Source of the DNA: Neorhizobium sp. JUb45
GTDB lineage: Bacteria; Pseudomonadota; Alphaproteobacteria; Rhizobiales; Rhizobiaceae
DNA length: 64,000 nt
NCBI RefSeq assembly: GCF_004343585.1
Contig: NZ_SLYW01000001.1
Coordinates: forward strand, 124,001 to 188,000
Direction of reading: 5' to 3'
Shown: in pieces, positions 1-9,473 of the stretch
Numbering within the stretch: position 1 is the first letter of the stretch
How the letters are laid out: each line of letters starts with the position of its first letter
Notes under the pieces: generated by a model
Told to the model about the DNA's origin: nothing
Databases searched by the model: none
The model's input: only the letters and a program-made list of their open reading frames with translations
Program-made: the position numbers and the translations under genes

Positions 1-1404
<1,404 letters not shown>

Positions 1405-1420
1405 TGGCGTTGCGTCACTC

Positions 1421-1729
1421 TCAGTAGCGCGAAACACTGCCGCTGCGGGTGACGGTATTGCCATGCGGTCCCGTCGTCGTGCGACCATAGGAATAGCTGC
1501 CGGGCGCTGTCTTGGTGACGTAACCGGAGCGGCTGGCGGTATGGCCATAAGGGCCGATCACCACCTTGCTGCGCGAGCATGTGCCGCCGGCGCAGCCGCC
1601 GCTGGCGTGACCTGAATAGGTGCCGCGCGGGGTGTGGACGTGGCCGTCACGCGTCCAGGCGTTGGCGCTTTGTGTGGCGGCGCCAAGCAGAAGTGCGGTG
1701 GTGGCAAGGATCGAGAGCGTCTTGATCAT
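1421..1729 (-). CDS. Small exported Gly/Ser-rich protein with GPxG motifs
   Basis: 102 aa. The ATG at 1729 follows a GAGGAAGG ribosome site; an in-frame upstream extension has no such site. Residues 1-24 are a clear signal peptide (MIKTLSILATTALLLGAATQ, cut near SANA). The mature part is rich in Gly, Ser, Thr and Tyr and contains GGTCSRSKVVIGPYGHTA and later TTTGPHGNTVTRSGSVSR, two copies of a V/TTGPxGxxxxRxG unit. The same unit forms the C-terminus of the SH3-like protein at 4657-5235, on the other side of the two-component system. The gene is divergent from the response regulator. Family and function are not recognised; an envelope or periplasmic role is inferred from the signal peptide. 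Confidence 0.7.
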   Translation of the reverse strand: MIKTLSILATTALLLGAATQSANAWTRDGHVHTPRGTYSGHASGGCAGGTCSRSKVVIGPYGHTASRSGYVTKTAPGSYSYGRTTTGPHGNTVTRSGSVSRY

Positions 1730-1815
1730 GGTGTGTTTCCTTCCTCGTTGATGGACGGGAAGAAGCATGCGGCTATCGATTTGCCGGCGTTTTGCAGAAA
1801 TCTCGAGATTTTTTG

Positions 1816-1829
1816 CATTTTGTAACAGC
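1816..1829. promoter_or_regulatory. Candidate response-regulator site, copy 1
   Basis: The 14-mer CATTTTGTAACAGC lies in the intergenic region between the small exported protein and the response regulator gene. Its exact reverse complement occurs at 3978-3991 just upstream of the Spy-like gene. A second GTAAC follows at 1836-1840. Placement at both promoters next to an OmpR-type regulator suggests a binding site; this is inference from repetition alone. Confidence 0.45.
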
Positions 1830-1872
1830 CTGCCCGTAACGCTTGCCTGTCACGTCTGGCCATGGAAGATGG

Positions 1873-2619
1873 ATGGCCATGAACGACCGCCATATTCTCA
1901 TCGTCGAGGACGACCGCGACATCCGCACGCTGCTGACCGAGTTTCTCACCGGTGAGGGTTTTGCCGTCAGTGCCGCTGAAACCACCAGTGCCGCCGAAAA
2001 GCTGATGGTGTTGCGCAAGCCGGATCTCGTCGTGCTCGACCTGATGCTGCCGGGCGAGGACGGGCTTTCCTTCTGTCGCCGCCTGCGTGGAAAAAACAGC
2101 GATCTGCCGATCCTGATGCTGACGGCCAGGGACGAGGAGATCGATCGCATCGTCGGGCTGGAAATGGGGGCGGACGATTATCTCGGCAAGCCGTTCAATC
2201 CGCGCGAACTGCTGGCGCGCATCCGCGCCATCCTGCGGCGTGGTGGCCTGCGCAACGGCGCGGCCGAACAGGTGAATGGCAGTGCAGCCGAAGGTCCCAG
2301 CCGCAAGGCTTTTTGTGGCCTCGTTCTCGATCTCGATGCGCGCACCGTCGGTCCCGCCGATGAGGAGGGCGTGTTTTTGACCTCGGCGGAATTCGACCTG
2401 CTGATGTGTTTTCTCGAACGTCCGCGTCGCGTTCTGTCACGTGATCAATTGCTGGACTGGACCCGCAGCCGTGTGGCCGATCCGTTCGATCGTACCATCG
2501 ATGTCACCATGTCGCGGCTGCGCAACAAGCTGACACCGCTGATGCCGCCGGGGCAGGCATTCATCACCACCGTGCGCAGCGCCGGCTATATGCTGTCGGC
2601 GCAGGTTACGGACGCCTGA
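1873..2619 (+). CDS. OmpR/PhoB-family response regulator
   Basis: 248 aa. The receiver domain (about residues 7-122) has the acidic pair in IVEDDRD, the phosphoacceptor Asp56 in LVVLDLMLPGEDG, the Thr in MLTARD and the Lys in GKPFNPREL. A winged-helix DNA-binding domain follows (about 150-245), with DRTIDVTMSRLRNKL as recognition helix. ATGs at 1873 and 1879 are both possible; GGAAG at 1864-1868 serves either. The histidine kinase gene starts 2 bp after the stop, so the two form an operon. Likely targets are the adjacent envelope protein genes at 1729 and 4067, which share a 14-bp element. The signal is unknown. Confidence 0.93.
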   Translation: MAMNDRHILIVEDDRDIRTLLTEFLTGEGFAVSAAETTSAAEKLMVLRKPDLVVLDLMLPGEDGLSFCRRLRGKNSDLPILMLTARDEEIDRIVGLEMGADDYLGKPFNPRELLARIRAILRRGGLRNGAAEQVNGSAAEGPSRKAFCGLVLDLDARTVGPADEEGVFLTSAEFDLLMCFLERPRRVLSRDQLLDWTRSRVADPFDRTIDVTMSRLRNKLTPLMPPGQAFITTVRSAGYMLSAQVTDA

Positions 2620-2621
2620 CG

Positions 2622-3992
2622 ATGGCCCGGCTCGGGATTTTCTGGCGTATCGTGCTGATCGTGGCGGTTGCCCTGTTCGTCATACAGGTCGTGGTGTTTG
2701 AGGGCGTGCGCCGCCACAAGGCGGATGCGACGGTGGAGCGCCGTTATTCTGTCGGCGAACGGATCGTGCCCTATGTCCAGCTTCTCGACCGGACACCGCC
2801 TGACGGCCGTCCGACCATTGTTGCGCTGGCAAGAACCAACGGCATAGACCTCAGCTTTTCGCAAACGCCACCGGCCGAACAGCCCTCCCATTTCGGCACT
2901 GGCCTTGTGCGCCTGTCCTTCCTTGTCGGGCATGAACTGGAAAGGCAGGGGCTGGGAGACCGCTTTTTCGCTGTCGGCAATGCCGAGGATCGCGATGACG
3001 GCGCAGAGGGTAATGACGACGAACGGCGCATTCTGGTGCAGATCGGGCTGGTGTCGGGCGAGGTGGCGCGGTTCGATGTGAACGATACGCTGACCGTGCG
3101 CATTCTCGGCTGGCCGATCGGCTTTGGTGCCGGTGCGCTCGGTTTCATCGTCGCCATCGTGGCGCTGGTGGCGGTGGCGCGCGAGGCCCGGCCGATCGCC
3201 GCCTTGTCGCGCTCCGTCGACAGGCTCGGCACGCGGCTGCAGCCGGAACCACTGCCGGAGGCCGGCGCCAAGGAAGTGCGCACACTCATTCGCGCCATCA
3301 ACGCCATGCAGCAGCGCATAGCCACGCTGATCAACAACCGAACCTTTGTCATCGGCGCGATTTCGCACGACCTGAAAACCAACCTGACGCGGCTGCGGCT
3401 GCGGCTGGAAATGATGCCGGACAATCCGCACCGTGCCCGCGCGCTGCAGGATGTCGAGACCATGCAGGGGCTGATGACCGATGCGCTGGTGTTTGCCAAG
3501 GCAGCGCTGGCGGTGGACGCGGTGGAGGCGATTGATGTGGCTGACATGCTGGCAACGGTGCTGGCCGAACGCGCCATCGTGCCGGATGTCCTCACGCTCG
3601 CCGACGGGCCGGAAGCCGCCATGGTGCGCATCCAGCCGGCGGCGCTCAGACGTGTGATCGACAATCTCATCGACAATGCCCAGCGCTATGGCGAGGGCTA
3701 TCTGGGGGTGTCGCTGGTGAGCGAGGCCGATCATGTGGTGATGGCGATCCGCGACCGTGGGCCGGGCATCGATCCCGACATGCAGGATGTGGTGTTTGAC
3801 CCGTTCGTGCGGGTGGAAACCTCGCGCAGCCGCGATACCGGTGGCTCGGGCCTGGGGCTGACCATCGTGCGCCAGATCACCGAGGCCTATGGTGGTACGG
3901 TGCGGCTCGGCAATCTTCAGCCGCACGGGCTGGAAGCGGTGGTGACGTTGCCGCGTACCGATGCGGCAAAGGCGTCAGCTGTTACAAAATGA
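2622..3992 (+). CDS. Sensor histidine kinase (EnvZ-like topology)
   Basis: 456 aa. A membrane segment at residues 6-27 (IVLIVAVALFVIQVVVF), a periplasmic loop of about 140 residues and a second membrane segment near 168-188 are followed by a HAMP linker. The dimerisation/phosphoacceptor helix contains AISHDLKTNLTRLRLRLE with His249. The ATPase domain shows N-box NLIDNAQRYG, G1 DRGPGIDP and G2 GGSGLGLTIV. The protein should sense an envelope signal and phosphorylate the regulator encoded immediately upstream. The loop DDGAEGNDDERR is unusually acidic, but no known sensor fold is recognised in it. Confidence 0.93.
   Translation: MARLGIFWRIVLIVAVALFVIQVVVFEGVRRHKADATVERRYSVGERIVPYVQLLDRTPPDGRPTIVALARTNGIDLSFSQTPPAEQPSHFGTGLVRLSFLVGHELERQGLGDRFFAVGNAEDRDDGAEGNDDERRILVQIGLVSGEVARFDVNDTLTVRILGWPIGFGAGALGFIVAIVALVAVAREARPIAALSRSVDRLGTRLQPEPLPEAGAKEVRTLIRAINAMQQRIATLINNRTFVIGAISHDLKTNLTRLRLRLEMMPDNPHRARALQDVETMQGLMTDALVFAKAALAVDAVEAIDVADMLATVLAERAIVPDVLTLADGPEAAMVRIQPAALRRVIDNLIDNAQRYGEGYLGVSLVSEADHVVMAIRDRGPGIDPDMQDVVFDPFVRVETSRSRDTGGSGLGLTIVRQITEAYGGTVRLGNLQPHGLEAVVTLPRTDAAKASAVTK
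3978..3991. promoter_or_regulatory. Candidate response-regulator site, copy 2 (inverted)
   Basis: GCTGTTACAAAATG is the exact reverse complement of the 14-mer at 1816-1829. It overlaps the end of the kinase gene, 76 bp before the start of the Spy-like gene. Just downstream CTGACGC (4000-4006) and GCGTCAG (4020-4026) form an inverted repeat that may be a weak terminator or a second protein site. Confidence 0.45.
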
Positions 3993-4066
3993 AAAGAACC
4001 TGACGCATTCAGGAAAACTGCGTCAGCCAATTTGATCCTCATCCACCGCATGAAGAGGATCACGAC

Positions 4067-4639
4067 ATGAAAATCGCAATTCCCGCCGCAGCTATCGTGC
4101 TGGCCGTTGCCAGCCTTTCCACCGCCGCCATCGCCCAGAACGGTACGCTTCGCCACGCCGTCGAAACCGGCGCGACCAACGTCTCCGATCGCAACGAGGA
4201 CGACTGGGCCGACGATTATGACTACGGCTATCGCCCCCATCCCGGCTTCGAGCGTGGCATGGCCTTTGGCGAACGCGCCGCCTTTCTGCGCGATCATTAC
4301 ACGCCGAAACGCATGCGCCTGATCATCTCGACCGGGCTGTCCATTCAGGAAACCGCAATCGGCATCCGCACCGATCAGCAGGATGTCTGGCGCGCCTATA
4401 CCAATGCGGTTCTGGCCATGGTGCCGGAACGCGAGATCGTCACCAGCCTTCTCGGCAAGGATGACGAGAACAGCCAGGGGCCGGATTCCTTTGCCCGCTC
4501 CGAAGCGATCGCCGACATGGTGCTGGCCAGCAATGCCAAGGCCGAAACGCTGAAACGGGCCGTCACTGACCTGCGCGCCAAACTCAACCCGGAACAGCGC
4601 GAGGCCGCACGCCTGCCGCGCCTGATCGGCCAGATGTGA
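4067..4639 (+). CDS. Periplasmic Spy/CpxP-like (LTXXQ) protein
   Basis: 190 aa. An N-terminal signal peptide (MKIAIPAAAIVLAVASLSTA, cut after AIA) is followed by an acidic, Tyr-rich segment, then a helical region with IGIRTDQQDVWRAYTNAV and the C-terminal LNPEQREAARLPRL. The paired helical blocks around an LTxxQ-like motif resemble the Spy/CpxP family of periplasmic chaperones and stress sensors, which are usually under two-component control. Here it sits directly behind a kinase gene and shares a 14-bp element with the regulator promoter, consistent with a Cpx-like circuit. The family assignment is by motif only. Confidence 0.6.
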   Translation: MKIAIPAAAIVLAVASLSTAAIAQNGTLRHAVETGATNVSDRNEDDWADDYDYGYRPHPGFERGMAFGERAAFLRDHYTPKRMRLIISTGLSIQETAIGIRTDQQDVWRAYTNAVLAMVPEREIVTSLLGKDDENSQGPDSFARSEAIADMVLASNAKAETLKRAVTDLRAKLNPEQREAARLPRLIGQM

Positions 4640-4656
4640 TGGGAAAGGATCTGACC

Positions 4657-5235
4657 ATGTCGATCATCCGCACGGGTAAACGCCTTTCGCCGTCTTTCTG
4701 GGCCACCGCCATCCTGCTGGCCGGTTTTGCCATGGCCTCGGAGGCCAGTGCCGCGACGCCCGCCGTCACCACCAATGCCGTCAACCTGCGCGCCGGGCCG
4801 GGCACCGCCTATCCGGTGGTCACCACGCTTCCGCCTTCCGCCTCGGTCGCGACCTATGGCTGCCTTGCCGACCGTTCCTGGTGCGATATCGGCTGGGGCG
4901 GGCAGCGTGGCTGGGTATCGGCCGCCTATCTGCAGGTCATCCATGCCGGGCGTCCGGTGGTTATTACGCCATCCGTGGCGCCGGCCATCGGCATCGCGGT
5001 CGTCGCCTTCAACCATGCCTATTGGCACAACCATTATGCTGGCCGCCCCTGGTACGGGCATTGGGGACGGTATTACCCGGTGCCGCCGCATGTCGGGCCG
5101 CATCCCCCGCGCCCACCCCATGTCGACCGCACCGTGACGCGCTCCTGCGGTGGTGGCGTCTGCAGCCGCACCGGCGTCGTCACCGGCCCGAATGGCGGCC
5201 ACATCGTGCGCCACGGCACCATCAGCCGCTGGTAA
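4657..5235 (+). CDS. Exported SH3-like (SH3b) domain protein with C-terminal CSRTG tail
   Basis: 192 aa. The ATG at 4657 is preceded by GGGAAAGGA (4641-4649); an earlier ATG at 4639 has no site. Residues 1-33 are a signal peptide ending in ASA. A bacterial SH3 domain follows (about 36-90): VNLRAGPGTAYPVV, then CLADRSWCDIGWGGQRGWV and SAAYL, the pattern of a cell-wall or envelope-binding SH3b fold. A His/Pro/Trp-rich linker leads to the tail GGGVCSRTGVVTGPNGGHI, which matches motifs in the small protein at 1421-1729. It is probably co-transcribed with the Spy-like gene (17 bp gap). The envelope role is inferred. Confidence 0.75.
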   Translation: MSIIRTGKRLSPSFWATAILLAGFAMASEASAATPAVTTNAVNLRAGPGTAYPVVTTLPPSASVATYGCLADRSWCDIGWGGQRGWVSAAYLQVIHAGRPVVITPSVAPAIGIAVVAFNHAYWHNHYAGRPWYGHWGRYYPVPPHVGPHPPRPPHVDRTVTRSCGGGVCSRTGVVTGPNGGHIVRHGTISRW

Positions 5236-5263
5236 TTTTCCCCAAAATCAAACGAGGACAATC

Positions 5264-5506
5264 ATGATCAGAAAAACACTCACCATCGCCATCGTGCTTT
5301 TTGCAGGTAGCGCCCATGCGCAGCAGGCCGGTCAGGCCCAGATGCAGGCTGCGCGGGAAATCTGCGCACCGGATATGCAGCGGCTTTGCCCCGGCATTTC
5401 GCCCGGAGGCGGAAAGCTGAAAGCCTGCATCCATGAACACGCGAGCGAGTTTTCCAAGCCCTGTGCGGATGCGATGAAGGACGTGCGGGCGGCACGGAAG
5501 CAGTGA
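5264..5506 (+). CDS. Small exported Cys-rich-repeat protein
   Basis: 80 aa. The ATG at 5264 follows GAGGA (5254-5258). A short signal peptide (MIRKTLTIAIVLFAGSAHA) precedes a mature part with four Cys in the pattern ICAPDMQRLCPGISPGGG, KACIHEH and KPCADAM. This is the cysteine-rich (GLG1-type) repeat seen in many small rhizobial periplasmic proteins of unknown role. It closes the run of envelope genes behind the two-component system and lies 28 bp after the SH3-like gene, so the same transcript is likely. Confidence 0.75.
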   Translation: MIRKTLTIAIVLFAGSAHAQQAGQAQMQAAREICAPDMQRLCPGISPGGGKLKACIHEHASEFSKPCADAMKDVRAARKQ

Positions 5507-5563
5507 TTTTGTAATGGCGCATGTCTTATCCGCGCAGGCCACAGGGCAAGCATATGGAAAAAG

Positions 5564-5700
5564 ACCCCGCCCCAAACCCCTCCCCACAAGGGGGAGGGGC
5601 TTAACCTAGCCGCACTGTTTTAACTCAATCGAGGCGGGCGGTTGCCGCATATTTTCTCCCCCCTTGTGGGGGAGATGGCCGGCAGGCCAGAGGGGGACTT
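5564..5700. repeat. RIME-like palindromic intergenic repeat, copy A1
   Basis: Two C/G-rich palindromes, CCCCTCCCCACAAGGGGGAG near the left end and TCTCCCCCCTTGTGGGGGAG near the right, flank a short spacer; the right end reads GGCCGGCAGGCCAGAGGGGG. The same arrangement is found at 37297-37430 (inverted) and 44364-44500. It fills the gap between two genes that point toward it. Rhizobial RIME elements have this twin-palindrome build. Confidence 0.85.
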
Positions 5701-5753
5701 TCTTGCATATGCGATAGTCATGTCTCTGTGGATAGAAAGAGAGTCTGCCGCCC

Positions 5754-6536
5754 TCACTCATGTGACGCCGCAATAGCCTCCGAACGGATCTCTTCCGTCA
5801 GCTTCAACCGCAACGCCGAAAACTCCGGGCTGGCCTTCACCGTGTAGTGACGCGGATGCGGCAGGTCGACCGGGGTGATCGACTTGATGCGGCCGGGACG
5901 CGCCGTCATCGTCACCACGCGGTTGGCCATGAACACGGCCTCCTCGATATCGTGGGTGACAAAAATCACGGTCTTCTGCTCGCGCTCCCAGATGCCGAGC
6001 AGCAGTTCCTGCATCAGCCCGCGCGTCTGGTTGTCGAGTGCGCCAAACGGTTCGTCGAGCAGCAGGATCTTTGGGTCGTTGGCGAGCGCGCGGGCAATCG
6101 CCGTGCGCTGCTGCATGCCGCCGGACAGCTGTTTTGGCCAGTGGTTTTCGAAACCGCGCAGGCCGACCTTGTCGATATAGCTGTCGACGATCTCCCATTT
6201 CTCCTTCGCCCCAATGCCGCGTTCGCGCAGGCCAAAAGCGACGTTTTCGCGGATCGAGAGCCACGGAAACAGCGTGTAGGACTGGAACACCATGCCACGG
6301 TCGGCGCCCGGCCCGGTGATCGTTTTTCCTTCCAGCGTGACGGTGCCGGTCGTCGGTTTGTCCAGCCCGGCGATGATGCGCAGCAGCGTCGACTTTCCGC
6401 AGCCGGAAGGGCCGAGGATGGTGACAAAGTCGTTCTTGGCGATGTCGAGATCGGTCGGTTGCAGCGCCGTCACCGGCTTGCCGCCATGCACGCCCGGAAA
6501 GATGCGGGAGACGCCCTTTACGATGAGTTCGCTCAT
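5754..6536 (-). CDS. ATP-binding subunit of a NitT/TauT-type ABC transporter
   Basis: 260 aa. The ATG at 6536 overlaps the permease stop (ATGA). Walker A GPSGCGKST, Q-loop MVFQSYTLFPW, signature LSGGMQQRTAIARAL, Walker B ILLLDEPFGALD and the H-switch VTHDIEEAVFMANRV are all intact, so it should be an active ATPase. The close packing and the Q-loop/LFPW motif are typical of TauB/SsuB/NrtD ATPases. It is the last gene of a leftward substrate-binding protein, permease, ATPase operon. A HutC-like operator before the first gene suggests a link to histidine metabolism. Confidence 0.92.
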   Translation of the reverse strand: MSELIVKGVSRIFPGVHGGKPVTALQPTDLDIAKNDFVTILGPSGCGKSTLLRIIAGLDKPTTGTVTLEGKTITGPGADRGMVFQSYTLFPWLSIRENVAFGLRERGIGAKEKWEIVDSYIDKVGLRGFENHWPKQLSGGMQQRTAIARALANDPKILLLDEPFGALDNQTRGLMQELLLGIWEREQKTVIFVTHDIEEAVFMANRVVTMTARPGRIKSITPVDLPHPRHYTVKASPEFSALRLKLTEEIRSEAIAASHE

Positions 6537-7306
6537 GCAAGCCTCCAAGCAAACAGTTTGCGGTTGAGGCTCTTGAAGGCGAAGTCGGAGATCAGGCCGA
6601 TAATGCCGATGACGATGATGCCGAAGATGATCTGGCCGGTGGCGAGCAGCGCCTGGCTGTTGATGATCATGTAACCGATGCCGGAGGATGCGCCGATCAG
6701 TTCCGCGACGATGACATAGGTCCACGCCCAGCCGAGCACGAGGCGCAGCGTTTCGGCGATATCCGGTGCGCTGGACGGGATCAGCACGCGGCGCACGACA
6801 CCCCGGTCGCTGGCGCCGAGCGTATAGGCGGCCTCGACCAGATCGCGGCGGGTGCCGGAGACGGAGACGGCGACCATCAGGATGATCTGGAAGACGGCGC
6901 CGATGAAGATAACCAGCAGTTTCTGCATCTCGCCGATGCCGGCCCAGAGGATGAGCAGCGGCACGAAGGCGGATGCCGGAAGGTAACGGGCGAAGGAGAC
7001 GAAGGGCTCAAGCAGCGCTTCGATCGGCTTGTAGGCGCCCATCAGGATGCCGAGCGGCACGGCGATCAGCGCCGAGAGAACAAAGCCGCCGACGACGCGC
7101 CAGATGGTCATGCCGATATCCACGGCAAAACCCTGGTTGACGAGCAGGTCATAACCATCCCGCAGCATGGTGATGGGATCGGCGAGAAAGGTTTTCGAGA
7201 CAAAACCGCCCAGCGTCGCAAACGCCCAGCCGGAAAAGAAGATCACGAAAAACAGGATGCCGAGGGCAATGCGCACACGCGCACTGATCGGTTGGAGAGG
7301 TTGCAT
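6533..7306 (-). CDS. Permease of a NitT/TauT-type ABC transporter
   Basis: 257 aa with about six hydrophobic segments. The family EAA loop is present as EAAYTLGASDRGVVRRVLIP (residues about 156-175), followed by SSAPDIAETLRLVLGWAW, the pattern of TauC/SsuC permeases of the BPD superfamily. It overlaps the downstream ATPase gene by 4 bp and follows the binding-protein gene by 72 bp. It should form the homodimeric membrane channel. The substrate is unknown; taurine, sulfonates, nitrate and pyrimidine precursors are all transported by members of this family. Confidence 0.92.
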   Translation of the reverse strand: MQPLQPISARVRIALGILFFVIFFSGWAFATLGGFVSKTFLADPITMLRDGYDLLVNQGFAVDIGMTIWRVVGGFVLSALIAVPLGILMGAYKPIEALLEPFVSFARYLPASAFVPLLILWAGIGEMQKLLVIFIGAVFQIILMVAVSVSGTRRDLVEAAYTLGASDRGVVRRVLIPSSAPDIAETLRLVLGWAWTYVIVAELIGASSGIGYMIINSQALLATGQIIFGIIVIGIIGLISDFAFKSLNRKLFAWRLA

Positions 7307-7378
7307 GACGCGCCCCTTCTACAGACATGAAGGGAGCGCCGGCGGTGCGGCGCTCCATGCGATATGGCGATGCTCAGC

Positions 7379-8323
7379 TTACTTGATGAAAGCCGGGTCT
7401 GCGAGCTTGGTGAGGTCGGGCTTCGCCTTGATGACGCCTGCCTGCAGCAGCAGTTCGGCAGCCTCGTCGTTGAACGTCTTGAAGCCGGTCTCGAAGAACT
7501 TCAGCGAGGCATCGCGGTCCTGCCATGTCAGGAAGGCGGCGGATTCACCGAACTGCGCGCCGCTCTGCTTGACGTCCTTGCCCATGATCTCGAAGGACTT
7601 GTCCTTGTCCGTCTTGATCAGTTCCAGTGCCTCGTAATAGCTCTTGGCCAGCGCCTTGGCGGCGTCCGGATTGTCTTTCAGGAAGGCATTGGTGCAGCCA
7701 AACGTGTCGAGAACGGCCGGGTAATCATTGGTGGTGGCGATGATCTTGCCCTTGGTGGGTTCGGCGCGCACCGAGGACAGATAGGGCTCATAGGTCATGG
7801 CCGCATCGTTCTGGCCGGCGAGCAGCGCCTGTGCCGCCGGGCCGGGCTCCATGTTGACGATTTTCACGTCCTTCATGGTCATGCCGTTCTTGCCGAGGAT
7901 CCAGGCGAGCAGAAAGTAGGGCGAGGTGCCCGGCGCGGAAGCCGCCACCGTCTTGCCCTTCAGGTCGGCGATCTTCTCGATGCCCGGCTTAGCGGCGATG
8001 CCGTCACCGCCATGGGATACGGAAAGCTGGAACATCTGCGTGGTTTCGATGCCGACGGCATTCCAGACGATCCAGGTTTCCACCGTGGTGGCGGCGCATT
8101 GCACGTCACCCGAGGCGAGGGCCAGATGGCGGCTGCCCTGCGGGATCTTCTTGATGGTGACGTCGAGGCCGTTTTTCTTGAAGATGCCGGCTTCTTTGGC
8201 CAGCGTCAGCGGCGCAAAACCGGTCCAGCCGGAAATGCCCATCGAGACCGCAGTCTCGGCCTTGGCGGCGGTGGACGCCAAAAGGGTCGCCATGACGGCG
8301 GCAATCGTGGCAAGCTTTTTCAT
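7379..8323 (-). CDS. Periplasmic substrate-binding protein, NitT/TauT family
   Basis: 314 aa. The ATG at 8323 has an AGGGGA ribosome site; the longer in-frame extension is unlikely. Signal peptide MKKLATIAAVMATLLASTAA (cut AKA). The mature protein has the family hallmarks SGWTGFAPLTLAKEAGIFKK near the N-terminus, then LASGDVQCAATT and GVIKAKPDLTKLADPAFIK at the end, typical of NMT1/TauA-like binding proteins. It is the first gene of the leftward operon. A site almost identical to the HutC palindrome of the hut cluster lies about 90 bp upstream, so expression may respond to urocanate. The ligand is not identifiable from sequence. Confidence 0.9.
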   Translation of the reverse strand: MKKLATIAAVMATLLASTAAKAETAVSMGISGWTGFAPLTLAKEAGIFKKNGLDVTIKKIPQGSRHLALASGDVQCAATTVETWIVWNAVGIETTQMFQLSVSHGGDGIAAKPGIEKIADLKGKTVAASAPGTSPYFLLAWILGKNGMTMKDVKIVNMEPGPAAQALLAGQNDAAMTYEPYLSSVRAEPTKGKIIATTNDYPAVLDTFGCTNAFLKDNPDAAKALAKSYYEALELIKTDKDKSFEIMGKDVKQSGAQFGESAAFLTWQDRDASLKFFETGFKTFNDEAAELLLQAGVIKAKPDLTKLADPAFIK

Positions 8324-8405
8324 GTGGTCTGTTCCCCTGTCTGCTTCATTATTCAGCAGGTCAGTCGCCTGCCTATAAAGTGATATTAGGCATGGGATCG
8401 CAGAC

Positions 8406-8421
8406 TTGTCTATACATAATG
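8406..8421. promoter_or_regulatory. HutC-like operator before the NitT/TauT operon
   Basis: TTGTCTATACATAATG contains the near-palindrome TGTCTATACA (8407-8416, one mismatched pair). Compare TGTATATACATAATG at 15966-15980 between hutI and hutF: 14 of 15 bases are the same. It lies 83-98 bp upstream of the binding-protein ATG. Binding by HutC is inferred. Confidence 0.55.
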
Positions 8422-8438
8422 CGGCGGTTTTACCGGGA

Positions 8439-9473
8439 TCAGTGGCCGCCAAAAACTTTGAGGAAAATCAGGGCAAGACCGGAGAGGAAAGCCAGCGACA
8501 GCATGGCGGCGCCGATGACACGGGCACCGGATTGGCGGATGCTGCGGATATCCACCGACAAGCCAAGCGCCGCCATCGAGACGATGGTGAGAAGGCCCGA
8601 CGTGGCCGAGGTAGGTGCAAGGGCTGCCTGCGGGATCATGTCGGCGGAGCGCAGTGCCATCAGCGCGGCAAAACCGAGGATGAACCACGGCACCATGCTT
8701 TTCCAGCAGAGTTTGCCGCCGGTATTGCGACCATGCAGTACGGAAAGCGTGGCGATGACCGGGCCGAGCATCATGACACGGATGAGTTTCACCAGCGTGC
8801 CGGTCTGCACGCTGATCAGGCCGGCAGGGGCGGTGGCCGCCAGAACCTGCGGCACGGCATAAACGGTGAGGCCGGCGAACACGCCGTAATCGGCAACACC
8901 CAGCGACAGCGGCATCTGCAGCAGCGGCAGGGCTAGTACAAGGGCGACGCCGAGGACGGCGGTGAAGGCGATCGACGAGGCGATCTCGTCCGGTTTGGCG
9001 TGAATGACCGGGGCTGCGGCGGCAATCGCCGAATTGCCGCAAATAGAATTGCCGCAGGCCACCAGCGTCGCGATGCGGGGCGACAGGCCGACAAGGCGGC
9101 CGATGCCATAACTGCCGATCAGCGACAGGGCGACAATCACCATGATGGCGACGACCAGCGTCAGGCCGGCATCCTCGATGGCGGAGATGCTGATCGAGGC
9201 GCCCAGCAGCACGACAGCCACTTCCAGTACGGTTTTTGCGCAGAACTGGATGCCTGCATCCAAGGACGGCGACAGGTCGAAACAGGAGCGCACGGCCATG
9301 CCGACAAGGATGGCGAGCACGAGGCTTTCGATCCAGCGACCCTGCAAAAACTGAATTTCGGCGGCTTCCAGAGCAATCGCAACCGCCGACACGGCAAGTG
9401 TCGCCAGCACGCCTGGCAAAAGGCGGGTGAGGGCGTGCGGCATGCTGTGGTCGGTATGGGTGGCAAGAGCCAT
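8439..9473 (-). CDS. YeiH-family (UPF0324) putative exporter
   Basis: 344 aa, very hydrophobic with about nine to ten membrane segments. The ATG at 9473 follows GGAGAG; an ATG at 9527 would add an unsupported 18-residue leader. Family motifs include the Gly-rich LLGASIS, LVACGNSICGNSAIAAAAPV and TLVKLIRVMMLGPV. YeiH proteins are predicted sulfate or anion exporters and are usually controlled by a divergent LysR regulator (YeiE in E. coli), as here. Neighbouring NitT/TauT genes could supply sulfonate-derived anions, but a HutC link for that operon argues against a simple pairing. Function is by family only. Confidence 0.85.
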   Translation of the reverse strand: MALATHTDHSMPHALTRLLPGVLATLAVSAVAIALEAAEIQFLQGRWIESLVLAILVGMAVRSCFDLSPSLDAGIQFCAKTVLEVAVVLLGASISISAIEDAGLTLVVAIMVIVALSLIGSYGIGRLVGLSPRIATLVACGNSICGNSAIAAAAPVIHAKPDEIASSIAFTAVLGVALVLALPLLQMPLSLGVADYGVFAGLTVYAVPQVLAATAPAGLISVQTGTLVKLIRVMMLGPVIATLSVLHGRNTGGKLCWKSMVPWFILGFAALMALRSADMIPQAALAPTSATSGLLTIVSMAALGLSVDIRSIRQSGARVIGAAMLSLAFLSGLALIFLKVFGGH

